Below are positions 41,652-50,741 of a stretch of 64,000 nt of DNA, piece after piece. Origin of the DNA: JAXLXE01 sp046328115. Lineage in GTDB: Bacteria > Chloroflexota > UBA6077 > JACCZL01. The notes below the pieces were generated by a model. The model saw nothing but the letters and a program-made list of their open reading frames with translations, had not been told where the DNA came from and made no database searches. A program made the translations under genes and the position numbers. The stretch's first letter is position 1. Every line of letters starts with the position of its first letter. The stretch spans positions 2,790,001 through 2,854,000 of the forward strand of contig JAXLXE010000001.1 of the NCBI GenBank assembly GCA_046328115.1. The letters are read 5' to 3'.

Positions 41652-42095
41652 TCAGGCGCCGTCTGACGGTACGATCTGGAACTCGTGCCGTACCGGGCAG
41701 CCGCTCGATAGGGCCGCGGACACGGAGCAGTACTTGCTCTCCGAGAGGTTCACTGCCCGCTCAACCGCGGCCGGGTCCACACCGCGCCCGTGGATGATGT
41801 GCAACACTTCGATCTCTTTGAAGGTCCTGGGGTGCTCATCTTCCCGCCGGTCGCGAATCTTCACCTCATAGCGGGTCACATCCTGGCGCATCTTGCGCAG
41901 CATGGAGATCACGTCCATTCCGGTGCAGCCCGCCAACCCCACCAGGACCGCCTCCATCGGCGTAGGACCTCGATTGCTCCCCCCGTGCTCGAGCGAGGCA
42001 TCGAGCAGCACGGTGTGCCCGGACCGAGTCTCCACCGAGAACTCCATCCCCGCACCATTCCAGGTAGCCTGGGCCCGGTCCAGCCAATCAGTCAT
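41652..42095 (-). CDS. OsmC family peroxiredoxin-like protein
   Basis: A 147-residue OsmC/YhfA-type protein. The two redox cysteines are in VGLAGCTGMDVI and SKYCSVSAAL. The N-terminal strand RAQATWNGAGMEFSVET and PTPMEAVLVGL helix are typical. ATG 42095 is chosen because MTDWLDRAQATW fits family starts; the frame extends to 42128. It would reduce organic hydroperoxides or bind thiol substrates. Divergent from the membrane glycosyltransferase with 47 nt between starts. Confidence 0.88.
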   Translation of the reverse strand: MTDWLDRAQATWNGAGMEFSVETRSGHTVLLDASLEHGGSNRGPTPMEAVLVGLAGCTGMDVISMLRKMRQDVTRYEVKIRDRREDEHPRTFKEIEVLHIIHGRGVDPAAVERAVNLSESKYCSVSAALSSGCPVRHEFQIVPSDGA

Positions 42096-42142
42096 GACCG
42101 TGCAGTGTAGCGTGATGCATCGCCACACTGCCGTGCGGCACC

Positions 42143-43723
42143 TTGCGTAGCCCGCTGGCCGGACTTCTGCTGGTCACGCTCATCGGCGCGATCTGGCGAG
42201 TCGCGGCGCTGCTGTACAACGTGTGGCCCCACGGAGACGTCGCCATAGACGCGGCGATTTCCCAGAACATTGCCAGCGGCAACGGCCTGATGGTCCCGTT
42301 TGTGGACGTGCGGTACTACCCCACGGAGCAGTTTGGCTTCGGCTATCCGCTGGATCAGCACCCTCCCATCTGGCCGCTGGTGGGGGGCGCGTTTGCTCGG
42401 GTGGTCGGAGACGCATACCTCGGCCTGCGGTTCGCAAGCCTCGTAGCAGGCATCACGTGCATCCCACTGTCCTACTTGGCCTTCCGCCGCCTCCTCGGTC
42501 CCGGCTGGGCGCTGTTCACCGCGACGCTGGTGGGACTGTCGTACCCGCTCGTGGACTACTCCGGTAATGGATCACTGTGGTCTCTGCTCACCGCCGGCTA
42601 TCTGGCATGTCTCTGGCTGTACGGGGCCGGAGCGGGGTTGAGTCGCCGCCGCTGGGCCGGCCTCGGTATTGCGGCGGGGTTGTCGTGCCTGACCAACTAT
42701 CCAGCGCTGGTGATACCGGCAGCGCTACTTGCGGCGGCGGGCCTGGCCAGGCCGCAAGCTCGCCAGTCGCAACCTGGCGGCGTCGGTTTCGCTCTGGCGG
42801 GCGCGGCCCTGGCGCTGGTGACGCTGCCGTGGCTGACCTACAACGTGTACCACTTTGGCAACCCCCTCTGGAGCCAGCCGCTGCAGCGGCAGCTGTTGGG
42901 GGCCGGCAGCCGCGACGTGGAGTACCTGGTGACGACGGAAGGAGTCATCAAGCGAAACGTTCCGGCCTCTGGTGGTCTGGCCGGCTCCGTCCGTGCACGC
43001 GCCGTCGACGTCTACGGCAACGTGGGGTTCGTGACCCGCCAGCTCTTGATACTCGCTCCCGGGATCTCCGTGGCATTCGCGGCCACGGTGATGCTCTGGC
43101 TCCTGCTGCTGAGGGGCGGGGCGGCTCGCCGCCCAGACATCCAGGCGTTGACCCCCGTGATTTGTCTGGCACTGGCGCACCTGGGCCTGATCCTGACCTG
43201 GCCTACGGCCAAGTTCCGCTACCTCATCCCGTTGATGCCGCTGGTGTTTGGCTGCGCGGCCTGGATGCTCCAACAGCTAGGCCCGCGTCAACCACGCATG
43301 GCTCTGGCCGGTTGCGCGCTCGCGGCGTGTGCGTTTACCAACGTCTGGACATTCGTGGCTATCCCCAGCCACACGTACTACTACAACGGGGGGCTCGTCG
43401 CCGACAACTTTGGTGGTCAGGGTGAGGCGGCGTTCGTGGACGAAGCCAGGCGATTCCAGAACGCCGCGGCCGCGATCTCCGCGCGCGGCCAGGGTACCAT
43501 CCTGGCCGACCATTTGCTTCACTCGTTTACGGGATACCCGCTCGTCGTAAACTCCACGAGCTATCCACCGGATGTCATCGCGCATCTAGTGAAGACGTAC
43601 CAGATTCGGTACGTCGTTGCGCCCCGGAGACTCAGTGATTCGTACGCCCCGTTCGGAGCCCGCGAGATCTGGCATGACGAGCTGTTCGCGGCCTGGGAGC
43701 TCGAGCCGCGGCCGGCACGCTAA
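42143..43723 (+). CDS. GT39/PMT-like membrane glycosyltransferase
   Basis: A 526-residue polytopic protein with about 10-12 transmembrane segments and a C-terminal soluble part, in the ArnT/PMT (GT-C) style. The first loop carries the acidic motif HGDVAIDAAISQNIASGNG, followed by YPLDQHPPIWPLVGGAF, corresponding to the D-D/E and HPP motifs of lipid-linked sugar transferases. It probably moves sugar from a polyprenyl phosphate to a surface acceptor outside the membrane. Start is TTG 42143, close to the divergent OsmC gene. The MetX gene begins 4 nt after its stop. Confidence 0.78.
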   Translation: MRSPLAGLLLVTLIGAIWRVAALLYNVWPHGDVAIDAAISQNIASGNGLMVPFVDVRYYPTEQFGFGYPLDQHPPIWPLVGGAFARVVGDAYLGLRFASLVAGITCIPLSYLAFRRLLGPGWALFTATLVGLSYPLVDYSGNGSLWSLLTAGYLACLWLYGAGAGLSRRRWAGLGIAAGLSCLTNYPALVIPAALLAAAGLARPQARQSQPGGVGFALAGAALALVTLPWLTYNVYHFGNPLWSQPLQRQLLGAGSRDVEYLVTTEGVIKRNVPASGGLAGSVRARAVDVYGNVGFVTRQLLILAPGISVAFAATVMLWLLLLRGGAARRPDIQALTPVICLALAHLGLILTWPTAKFRYLIPLMPLVFGCAAWMLQQLGPRQPRMALAGCALAACAFTNVWTFVAIPSHTYYYNGGLVADNFGGQGEAAFVDEARRFQNAAAAISARGQGTILADHLLHSFTGYPLVVNSTSYPPDVIAHLVKTYQIRYVVAPRRLSDSYAPFGAREIWHDELFAAWELEPRPAR

Positions 43724-43726
43724 CGG

Positions 43727-44998
43727 GTGCCAGACGTGATCACGCAGCAGACCGGGGCCACCAGACCACGCCGGCGCCGGGTACTTCCGGAGAGCGCGGG
43801 ATCAGCCGGCGTCGCGAGCACGCGGTACTTCACGTTTGCCACTGAAGCGCCCGTGACGCTCGAGAGCGGCAGGCTGCTGGGACCGGTCACGCTGGCATAC
43901 GAGACGTACGGAATACTGGCGCCGGATCGCGGCAACGCCATCTTGGCCTGCCACGCGCTGTCCGGAGACGCGCATGCCGCGGGGTGGAGTGCAGAGTCTG
44001 ACGCGCCGAGCGCGGTAGACGGCATGGGGGCGGATGACAAAGGCATTGCCTCGCGGGGCGGCCTGGGCTGGTGGGACGGGATGATCGGCCCCGGCAAGGC
44101 GTTCGATACGGACAAGTACTTCGTGATCTGCTCCAACGTGATTGGCGGTTGTCGCGGCTCCACCGGACCAGGCTCAGTGAACCCCGAGACCGGTAAGCCG
44201 TACGGGTCAGCGTTCCCCCTGGTCACGGTGGGCGACATGGTGGCGGCTCAACGCGAGCTCATCCGCTACCTGGGAATCACGCGCTTGCTCGCCGTGGCGG
44301 GCGGGTCGCTGGGGGGAAATCAAGCGCTCCAGTGGGCTGTGGCGAATCCGGACATGGTGGCAGGGTGCATTCCCATCGCCACGTGTGCCCAGCTCAGCGC
44401 CATGGGCAATGCGTTCAATGAGATCGGGCGGCGCGCCATCATGTCAGACCCTAGCTGGGAGGGCGGCGACTACTACGGGCGGGCGACGCCGGACCTTGGA
44501 CTGTCCATCGCGCGGATGATCGGCCACGTGACGTATCTGAGCGAAGCGTCCATGGAAGCCAAGTTTAGCCGCCGGCTTCGCGGCAGAGAGCGGCACACGT
44601 ACGACTACGACTACGGCGTGGAGTTCGAGGTGGAGAGCTATCTTCGTCACCAGGGCTCCACGTTCGTGGAGCGGTTTGACGCGAACTCGTATCTGGTGAT
44701 CTCCCGCGCCATCGACTACTTTGATCTAGCCGGCGCGTTCGGCGGGGGATCGCTAGAACGCGCGCTCGGGCGCGCTCGGGCACGCTTCCTGGTGATGTCG
44801 TTCAGCTCGGACTGGCTGTATCCGCCACACCAGTCGCGGGCGATAGCTGAGGCCGCGCGGGCGGCGGGGCTCGATGTGACCTATCGCAACTTGCGATCCG
44901 GTTACGGCCACGACGCGTTCTTGCTAGAAGAAGCGCGCCAGACCCGACTGATCAAGCCGTTCTTGGCGCGCCTCCGACAGGCGACGGCTGGAGAATAA
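43727..44998 (+). CDS. metX: homoserine O-acetyltransferase MetX
   Basis: A 423-residue alpha/beta-hydrolase-fold acyltransferase that activates homoserine for methionine synthesis. The nucleophile is S194 in AGGSLGGNQAL, the acid is in MSFSSDWLYPP and the histidine in SGYGHDAFLLE. NVIGGCRGSTGPGSVNP is the MetX oxyanion and substrate loop. An Arg-rich 32-residue N-terminal extension precedes the family core (RYFTFATE). Acetyl versus succinyl use cannot be decided by eye. Its partner MetY lies 9 kb downstream rather than adjacent. Confidence 0.92.
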   Translation: MPDVITQQTGATRPRRRRVLPESAGSAGVASTRYFTFATEAPVTLESGRLLGPVTLAYETYGILAPDRGNAILACHALSGDAHAAGWSAESDAPSAVDGMGADDKGIASRGGLGWWDGMIGPGKAFDTDKYFVICSNVIGGCRGSTGPGSVNPETGKPYGSAFPLVTVGDMVAAQRELIRYLGITRLLAVAGGSLGGNQALQWAVANPDMVAGCIPIATCAQLSAMGNAFNEIGRRAIMSDPSWEGGDYYGRATPDLGLSIARMIGHVTYLSEASMEAKFSRRLRGRERHTYDYDYGVEFEVESYLRHQGSTFVERFDANSYLVISRAIDYFDLAGAFGGGSLERALGRARARFLVMSFSSDWLYPPHQSRAIAEAARAAGLDVTYRNLRSGYGHDAFLLEEARQTRLIKPFLARLRQATAGE

Positions 44999-45002
44999 TC
45001 GC

Positions 45003-45398
45003 CTAGGCGGCCAGCAGGGTCTGGACGGCGATGAGAAGCCGACTGGACTCGAAGGGCTTGAGCACGAAGTCCGTGGCGCCAGATTTCATGGCCTCCACAA
45101 CCTTCTCTCTCTGGCCCTGGGCAGTCACCATACTCACACGGGCCTTGGGGTCGATCTGCCGAATGAGCTTCAGCGTGGTCAGGCCATCGAGCTCCGGCAT
45201 GGAGATATCCAGCAGCACGGCGTCTGGCCGGTACTTCACGTATTTCGCCACCGCCTCCATCCCATCAGCGGCAGTCTCCACCCGCACGCCGAAGGCAATG
45301 AGCATCTGCTCCAGCATCACGCGGAGCCGTTCCGAATCGTCAACCACGAGGACCAACGCGACGTGAGGCTGCTCACCCGGTTCCGCGGACTCAACCAT
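45003..45398 (-). CDS. stand-alone response-regulator receiver protein (CheY-like) 1
   Basis: A single receiver domain of about 131 residues with no output domain. The acidic pair is in LVVDDSERLR, phospho-acceptor D64 in AVLLDISMPELDG, the threonine in SMVTAQG and lysine in FVLKPFE. ATG 45398 has GGAGG 10 nt upstream; GTG 45485 would add a 29-residue tail of no known domain. It is the last gene downstream of a large sensor kinase and another receiver protein, so probably receives phosphate from that kinase. Confidence 0.85.
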   Translation of the reverse strand: MVESAEPGEQPHVALVLVVDDSERLRVMLEQMLIAFGVRVETAADGMEAVAKYVKYRPDAVLLDISMPELDGLTTLKLIRQIDPKARVSMVTAQGQREKVVEAMKSGATDFVLKPFESSRLLIAVQTLLAA

Positions 45399-45490
45399 GA
45401 TGTAGTTGCCTCCATTCCGTCCTTCGTTGGGCCGAGCGCGTTGAGCAACGCTCATCGCGTATGAAGCGTTCTTGATCGTGGCCACGCTGC

Positions 45491-45907
45491 CTAACCCTCC
45501 CCCGCAAGTACGCGCTCCACCAGTGCCAACAGATCACACGGCTCAAAGGGCTTCGTGAGATAGAAGTCGGCACCAGCGGCGGTACCCGCCTCAACGTCCT
45601 TGACCTGCGCCTTCGCCGTCAACAAGATGATCCCTGTTCCAGACAGCTCCGGATGCTCCCTGATCGCCCGGGTCAGCTCGATCCCGGTCATGCCTGGCAT
45701 TTGAACGTCCAGCACGGCCAGGCAGGGACGGGTCTCCTGGAGAAGCTGCCAGGCCTCATCCCCGTCGCAAGCCTCGACGACCTCGCACTCGTCCGATTCG
45801 ATAGTCGCTGACACCAACATACGGACATTGGGTTTGTCGTCCGCCACCAGTACCGTCTTGCTCATTTTGCTCGAGACCGCTGCTCCGAAGTCCCCCCGAG
45901 ACGTCAT
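45491..45907 (-). CDS. stand-alone response-regulator receiver protein (CheY-like) 2
   Basis: A receiver-only protein with all key residues: acidic pair in LVADDKPNVR, phospho-acceptor in AVLDVQMPGMTG, threonine in LLTAKAQ and lysine in YLTKPFEP. ATG 45907 overlaps the kinase TGA (ATGA) and has AGGA upstream, indicating coupling; ATG 45865 (MSKTVLV) is an alternative that removes 14 residues. No DNA-binding or enzyme domain is attached, so the output must be protein-protein interaction or onward phosphotransfer. Confidence 0.87.
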   Translation of the reverse strand: MTSRGDFGAAVSSKMSKTVLVADDKPNVRMLVSATIESDECEVVEACDGDEAWQLLQETRPCLAVLDVQMPGMTGIELTRAIREHPELSGTGIILLTAKAQVKDVEAGTAAGADFYLTKPFEPCDLLALVERVLAGEG

Positions 45908-48900
45908 GCCGTCTTCCTGATCATCGACGGTTCTGCCTCAGTCAAGACAATTTCCAGCGCTTCACACACTGCGTCCCGCACGCACCGGGGCGCATCCTCA
46001 TCGCGGTCAACCACCGCGACCACACCGAGGCGCGTCAGCACGTCCCGAGGCTCCTCTTCGGCCCCCGCACGGGCAAGCGCCGCGACCGGACCTTCAAAGC
46101 CATTGATCTCGCGCAGGCAGCGCAACAGCGTCAATGGCGACGCGTCGGTGAATCCCAGATCCAATACCACGGCCCGCGGCGGGGTCTCACTTGCCGCCGC
46201 CAGTGCGGCGTCCGCGGTCTTGACCTGACTGCAGCTCAGACCCGCCGTTCGGAGCTCGGCAAGGAGCGCCGTCGTGGACGCTTCGTCGTCACTAACGAGC
46301 AGCGCGTCAACTCTGGGTCCAAAGGGCACACAGGTTGCCGAATCCGCCCCAACCACTGGCAGCGTGAACCGGAAACGGGAACCGCTCCCGAGTCCGTCTG
46401 ATTCGGCCCAGATCCGACCACCGTGTGCCTCCACAAGCTGCCTACAAATCGCCAGCCCTAGGCCAGTGCCTTCGATCTGGCGCCGGTCGCTGTTGTCCAC
46501 GCGATAGAACCGCTCGAACAGACTCTCAAGTGCTTCAGGAGGTAGACCAAGCCCGCTGTCCGCCACGGTCACCTCAACTACGAGCCCATCCGCCCTGGCC
46601 GACACGTGCACGGGCCCACCTTCCGGCGAGTACTTCCGGGCGTTTGACAACAGGTTGATGAGCACCTGCACTACGCGCTCACGATCCGCGAACAGATCGG
46701 GCAGGTCCCGCGGGAGATCCACGGCAATCGGCCGCTCCGGATCCTCCCCGACGATGCGAACGGACTGCGCGACCATCTCCGAGAGCGCGCACGCGGCGGG
46801 CTCGATCTTGTTGCGACCGCTGGCCATCCGCTGCAGATCTAGGAAATTGTCGATGAGCTGCGTCAGGTGCTTGCCATCCTCAAGGATGGCGGACAGGAAC
46901 TGCCGTCGCTTCTTCTCAGGGAACTCGCGCTCAAGGAGCAGGCCGGAGAATCCCACAATACTGGCGAGTGGGGTGCGTAGCTCGTGGCTAACGACCGAGA
47001 CGAGCTCGTCCTTGGTTCGCGCAAGATCAGTCTCTGTTGTAACGTCTCGTAGCAGCATGCCTGTGCCGCGCGACTCGCCGGACCCGTCCACCACTGGGAA
47101 GAGCTGGGCGCGCAGGTCCCGCACCGTTCCACCCGCCAGTGCGATCTCAAATGATGGGTGCATCTCGGCGCGCGCGGCCGCGGCCCGGTAGGTGGCAAAG
47201 GTGCCTTCAGGGTCCGCCAGGTGGTTAGCGACCAAGGGGAGAAGCTCTTCAAAACCCCGCTTCAGCATCTCATCGCTGTCCACGCCGAAGAACTGGCAGG
47301 TACGTTCGTTGACGTATCTGATGGAGCCGTAGGCATCCATCACGATAAGACCATCCGTCATGCCTGACATCACGGCTTCCAAAGTGGCACGCTCGCGCTC
47401 CACCTGCGCGGAGAGCCTCATCTGGGCAGCCTCCGCCCTCTTGCGCTCCAGGATCTGATCGTTGAGGTCCGCGATGGCGTTCTCGAGCTCGCTGGTGCGC
47501 TGAGCCACGCGCTGCTCCAGCTCGCGATTGAGCGCCTGCACATTCTCCTCCGCCCGTTGGCGCGCCTCGATCTCTTTTCGAGACGCTTCAAACAGGCGGG
47601 CGCGCTCGATGGATACGGATGCCAGGTCCGCGAAAGAAACCAGGCAGGCGATCTCATCCTCGCCAAAATCGCGCACGACGGGGGACGTCATGGAGATGAC
47701 GCCGATCAGCTCATTGCGAATCTTCACCGCGAGGCCGAGGAACGACCGCACCGCGGACGATTCCTCAGAGGAGACGTTTTCGAACTCTCGAGTAATGTCC
47801 GGAACCAGCAGCGCATCACGGTCCCTGGCCACGCGTAACGCGAGCTCGTGCTCCACCGGGCCAACACCGACGCTTGGCTGGAACTCGTCGTTGCTATAGG
47901 CACACCAGAGGTCGGCTTCAGCGTCGCTGGTCAGCATGATGCGCACGCTCGCGTGATTCGCCAGCCGCAAGGCCTCATCGTGGACGGCGCGCAGCGTCTC
48001 CTCCAGGGTGGTTCCCTCCGCGAGGATCTCAGACGCGTACAGCAGTGACGAGAGCAGCTCACTGCGGGCGACCGACTCCCCCAGAAGGCGCGCCCGCTCG
48101 ATGGCCGCCATGACCTGGTCGCCAAACAGGGTGAGGAGCTGCGCATCTTCCTCGGTCCAGTGCGCGGCGTCGGCACCGTACTTCTTCACGACTAGCACGC
48201 CCTGGACGCTGCCATCCACGGTCAGCGGCACCGCGACACCGCTGTTCAGTCGTGACTCGATGCCGCTCGGAGTCGCACCGGACCAGGCGGCGTAGTCGTC
48301 AACGATCACCGGTGCGCGCTCGCTGAACGCGCGTCCGGTGAGTCCGCTTCCCGGGACTACGGTGTCCGGCATGCCTATCCCGGAGACGGACCGCTGTCTG
48401 ACGAGACGAATCGTCCGCTCGTAAACATCCCATCGGTAGAGACCCGCGCCGTTTCCGCCCATCAGCTCTGTGACGCTGTCGAGCATCCGCTCGACGATAT
48501 CGTCCAGTGAGAGCGAGCTCATCGCCACACGAGAGGCGGCCCGGTGAAGAGCCAGGAGGCGAGCGGACTGCCGCTCCGCGGCCACCCGGGCCTCAGCAGC
48601 CTGACGCTCCGCCGACTCCTGCCGACGGATGCGCTCCTGCAGTGCGTCTGCCATCCGGTCGAAGGACCGTCCGAGCGCCGCGAGGTCGCCCGCCCGGCGA
48701 TCTACACCCGTGCGCAGCCCGAAGTCTCCGCGGGCAATCCGTCGGGTCGCCGCCAGCAGGAGCTGTACTGGCCTTGCCACCATCACGTCGCCCGCGTACC
48801 AGGCCAGGCCCACCGCGAGCAGCGCGAAGACGCTCAGCACGGCGAGGTCCCGCCACAGCTCGCGGTCAAGGTCACCCACGGCGACCTCGTACGGCACACC

Positions 48901-49710
48901 CACGGTGACGATCAATGCCCCCTGCGAGGCCGTCGCACTGGTTTTCGAGAACCCGATGAGCCTGTCCACACCATCGGCGGTCTGACCGCGGGCTGTTCCC
49001 TGCTCGCCACCGGTGAGGATGGTCTGGTAGAGATCTAGCGCCGAGACATCGCGACCCACCCAGAGCCCCGGGTCCGGGTGGCGCATCGCGATGACGCCGG
49101 ATGGGTGCAACACGGCCACCGTCGTCCCAGGCGGGAACATCGCCGCGTCTGAGATACCGGCCAGCGTATCAACTCGAAGGCCGGCAATCAACCACGCGGT
49201 CACGTCTCCGGCGCTGTCCACGATCGGCTGACCTACGAACAAGCTGGGCCGGCCAGTAGAACGGTCGAACCCAAAGTCGCCGATGACAAACCGGGGAGTG
49301 GATCGCGAACGGATGAAGTCTTGCCGCTGCGCCATGTTCACAGACGTCCCGTTGAGGGAGCGGCATCGCACCTCACCGGTCACTTCCACGACGGCGAGCG
49401 ACTCGTAGCCAGACAGGTTTCTCTGCAGGGTGTCCAGCTCGCTCCGGCAGGTGCCCTCATCACCGTAGCGAACGGGGATACGCCCGCTCAGTCCCACAAG
49501 GAGATCCTGTGCCGCCTGGATCGTGCGATCGTGCGCTTCCGCGGCTAGCCGGGCCCACCTCAGCGCGTTGATCTCCGCGTTCGCTACCTCGTCGGAACGT
49601 CGATCAAGAAAGCGGTACACCACGAGCGCGTAAAACGGCACGATCCCAACCAGGATGAGTAGCAGCAGGCGCGAGCGCAGCCCGGAAGGGACGAGAGAGC
49701 GAAAGGACAT
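45904..49710 (-). CDS. large membrane hybrid sensor histidine kinase (Cache-HAMP-GAF-GAF-PAS-HK-REC)
   Basis: A 1268-residue sensor. In order: transmembrane helix 14-32, extracellular double-Cache-like domain to about 280, second helix near 290-312, HAMP to about 365, two GAF domains (about 395-545 and 560-715), coiled coil to 790, PAS to 895, HisKA with H909 in VVSHELRTPL, HATPase with NLLSNARKYS and EGTGLGLAI, and a C-terminal receiver (1135-1255). The receiver keeps the acidic pair (1141-1142) and D1184 but lacks the conserved T/S (ALARAG) and K-P (VVDRDED), so it is probably a degenerate regulator. It likely signals through the two downstream CheY-like proteins. Confidence 0.88.
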   Translation of the reverse strand: MSFRSLVPSGLRSRLLLLILVGIVPFYALVVYRFLDRRSDEVANAEINALRWARLAAEAHDRTIQAAQDLLVGLSGRIPVRYGDEGTCRSELDTLQRNLSGYESLAVVEVTGEVRCRSLNGTSVNMAQRQDFIRSRSTPRFVIGDFGFDRSTGRPSLFVGQPIVDSAGDVTAWLIAGLRVDTLAGISDAAMFPPGTTVAVLHPSGVIAMRHPDPGLWVGRDVSALDLYQTILTGGEQGTARGQTADGVDRLIGFSKTSATASQGALIVTVGVPYEVAVGDLDRELWRDLAVLSVFALLAVGLAWYAGDVMVARPVQLLLAATRRIARGDFGLRTGVDRRAGDLAALGRSFDRMADALQERIRRQESAERQAAEARVAAERQSARLLALHRAASRVAMSSLSLDDIVERMLDSVTELMGGNGAGLYRWDVYERTIRLVRQRSVSGIGMPDTVVPGSGLTGRAFSERAPVIVDDYAAWSGATPSGIESRLNSGVAVPLTVDGSVQGVLVVKKYGADAAHWTEEDAQLLTLFGDQVMAAIERARLLGESVARSELLSSLLYASEILAEGTTLEETLRAVHDEALRLANHASVRIMLTSDAEADLWCAYSNDEFQPSVGVGPVEHELALRVARDRDALLVPDITREFENVSSEESSAVRSFLGLAVKIRNELIGVISMTSPVVRDFGEDEIACLVSFADLASVSIERARLFEASRKEIEARQRAEENVQALNRELEQRVAQRTSELENAIADLNDQILERKRAEAAQMRLSAQVERERATLEAVMSGMTDGLIVMDAYGSIRYVNERTCQFFGVDSDEMLKRGFEELLPLVANHLADPEGTFATYRAAAARAEMHPSFEIALAGGTVRDLRAQLFPVVDGSGESRGTGMLLRDVTTETDLARTKDELVSVVSHELRTPLASIVGFSGLLLEREFPEKKRRQFLSAILEDGKHLTQLIDNFLDLQRMASGRNKIEPAACALSEMVAQSVRIVGEDPERPIAVDLPRDLPDLFADRERVVQVLINLLSNARKYSPEGGPVHVSARADGLVVEVTVADSGLGLPPEALESLFERFYRVDNSDRRQIEGTGLGLAICRQLVEAHGGRIWAESDGLGSGSRFRFTLPVVGADSATCVPFGPRVDALLVSDDEASTTALLAELRTAGLSCSQVKTADAALAAASETPPRAVVLDLGFTDASPLTLLRCLREINGFEGPVAALARAGAEEEPRDVLTRLGVVAVVDRDEDAPRCVRDAVCEALEIVLTEAEPSMIRKTA

Positions 49711-49767
49711 ACCACCGACCCGAGAGGATGTGCACGCACACCCCCCGCGCGTGGACCTTCAACTGAA

Positions 49768-49853
49768 ACGGCCCAGCGCCCAGCGAAGGGACGCGATTTT
49801 CACTCTCGATTGGTTGCGCCGAATCGACGAGCCGAGTCGTGGCGCTGGGCCGT
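49768..49853 (-). terminator. long nested hairpin after the Ugp-like operon
   Basis: ACGGCCCAGCGCC (49768-49780) and GGCGCTGGGCCGT (49841-49853) are perfect 13-bp reverse complements. The 60-nt interior holds a smaller stem, TCGATT (49806-49811) with AATCGA (49822-49827). On the minus strand the structure starts at the stop codon of the TIM-barrel gene and is followed by TTTCAGTT. It is probably a terminator or 3'-end stabiliser, but the long branched loop is unusual. Confidence 0.5.
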
Positions 49854-50677
49854 CAGCGCACGTATCCCTGCGCCGCCAACCACGCCGCGCCGGTGCGAAT
49901 CTGAGACTTGTCCTTGACTTCAATGATGAGCCGAGGCTGATGTGACAGCGAAGCCAACGCCTCGAACAAGGCGTACCAGTTCTGCTGACCCCGGCCGGGC
50001 GCCCAATGCCGGTCAATGTTCCCGTCGCTATCCTGCAGGTGAAGGTGGCCAAGCAGATCGCCTGCCTCGCGCACCCACTGATCGGGCGGCGGGCCTCCAA
50101 CACGGTTCGTGATCATGGCGTGGCCGATGTCCAGACTCATCCTGACCCGATCCGAATTGAACGAGCGGATCGCGGCGAGGAGTGGGCCGGGTTGCTTGTC
50201 CTCAATTCCCTCGATGACCAGCAGCATGCCGGCATCCCGCGCCGCGGGCAAAATGGGATCTAGCGTCTTGTGGATCAGCTCAATTTGATCATCCTGCTCA
50301 AACGCTCTGCTGTGCGGCACGAACGGCGTTCCGAAGAACTTGAACGGGCTGTGGACGACCATGTGCGAAGCCCCAACCGCGGACCCGAAATCAATGGCCT
50401 GGCACAGACGGTCGACCGCAAGCTGACGAGCGCGCTTGTCCTTCGCCATGATGGTGATACCGTCAAACGGAGCGTGGATACCGCGCCGCCCATGGTGTCC
50501 TTCGAGAAGTCGCCCGGCCTCCTGGGTCAGCGCGCTCCAGTCCGTATCAAGCGTGCCTGGCAGGCACGCATCCTGGATCTCAAGGTCGCGCTGGTCCTCG
50601 ATCAGCCAGTCGGCATGATCGCGCAACGCGGAGATCGGCATAGCCGCGCCGACGACGGGCAGTTCCGTGGCAGACAC
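49853..50677 (-). CDS. sugar-phosphate isomerase/epimerase-like TIM-barrel protein
   Basis: A 274-residue xylose-isomerase-like TIM barrel (AP_endonuc_2). Metal-ligand regions are LLVIEGIED, MSLDIGHAM, LGHLHLQDSDG and LIIEVKD. The start GTG 50677 has GGAGGAG 6 nt upstream; the longer frame to 50728 enters the preceding gene's 3' region. It is the last gene of a Ugp-like importer operon and may process the imported compound. In E. coli ugp operons that position holds UgpQ, a different TIM-barrel phosphodiesterase; functional equivalence is only a suggestion. Confidence 0.8.
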   Translation of the reverse strand: MSATELPVVGAAMPISALRDHADWLIEDQRDLEIQDACLPGTLDTDWSALTQEAGRLLEGHHGRRGIHAPFDGITIMAKDKRARQLAVDRLCQAIDFGSAVGASHMVVHSPFKFFGTPFVPHSRAFEQDDQIELIHKTLDPILPAARDAGMLLVIEGIEDKQPGPLLAAIRSFNSDRVRMSLDIGHAMITNRVGGPPPDQWVREAGDLLGHLHLQDSDGNIDRHWAPGRGQQNWYALFEALASLSHQPRLIIEVKDKSQIRTGAAWLAAQGYVR

Positions 50678-50741
50678 CAGGACTCCTCCTACAATTTCCG
50701 CCAGAGGCTCCCGGGCGCGGAGCCTCAAGCAGCTGTTTCAG

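Noticed and set aside
44761..44780. Tandem 10-bp repeat CGCGCTCGGG inside metX
   Set aside because: It only encodes an Arg/Ala-rich stretch in a conserved region of MetX; two copies of a GC-rich decamer are expected by chance and the frame is intact.
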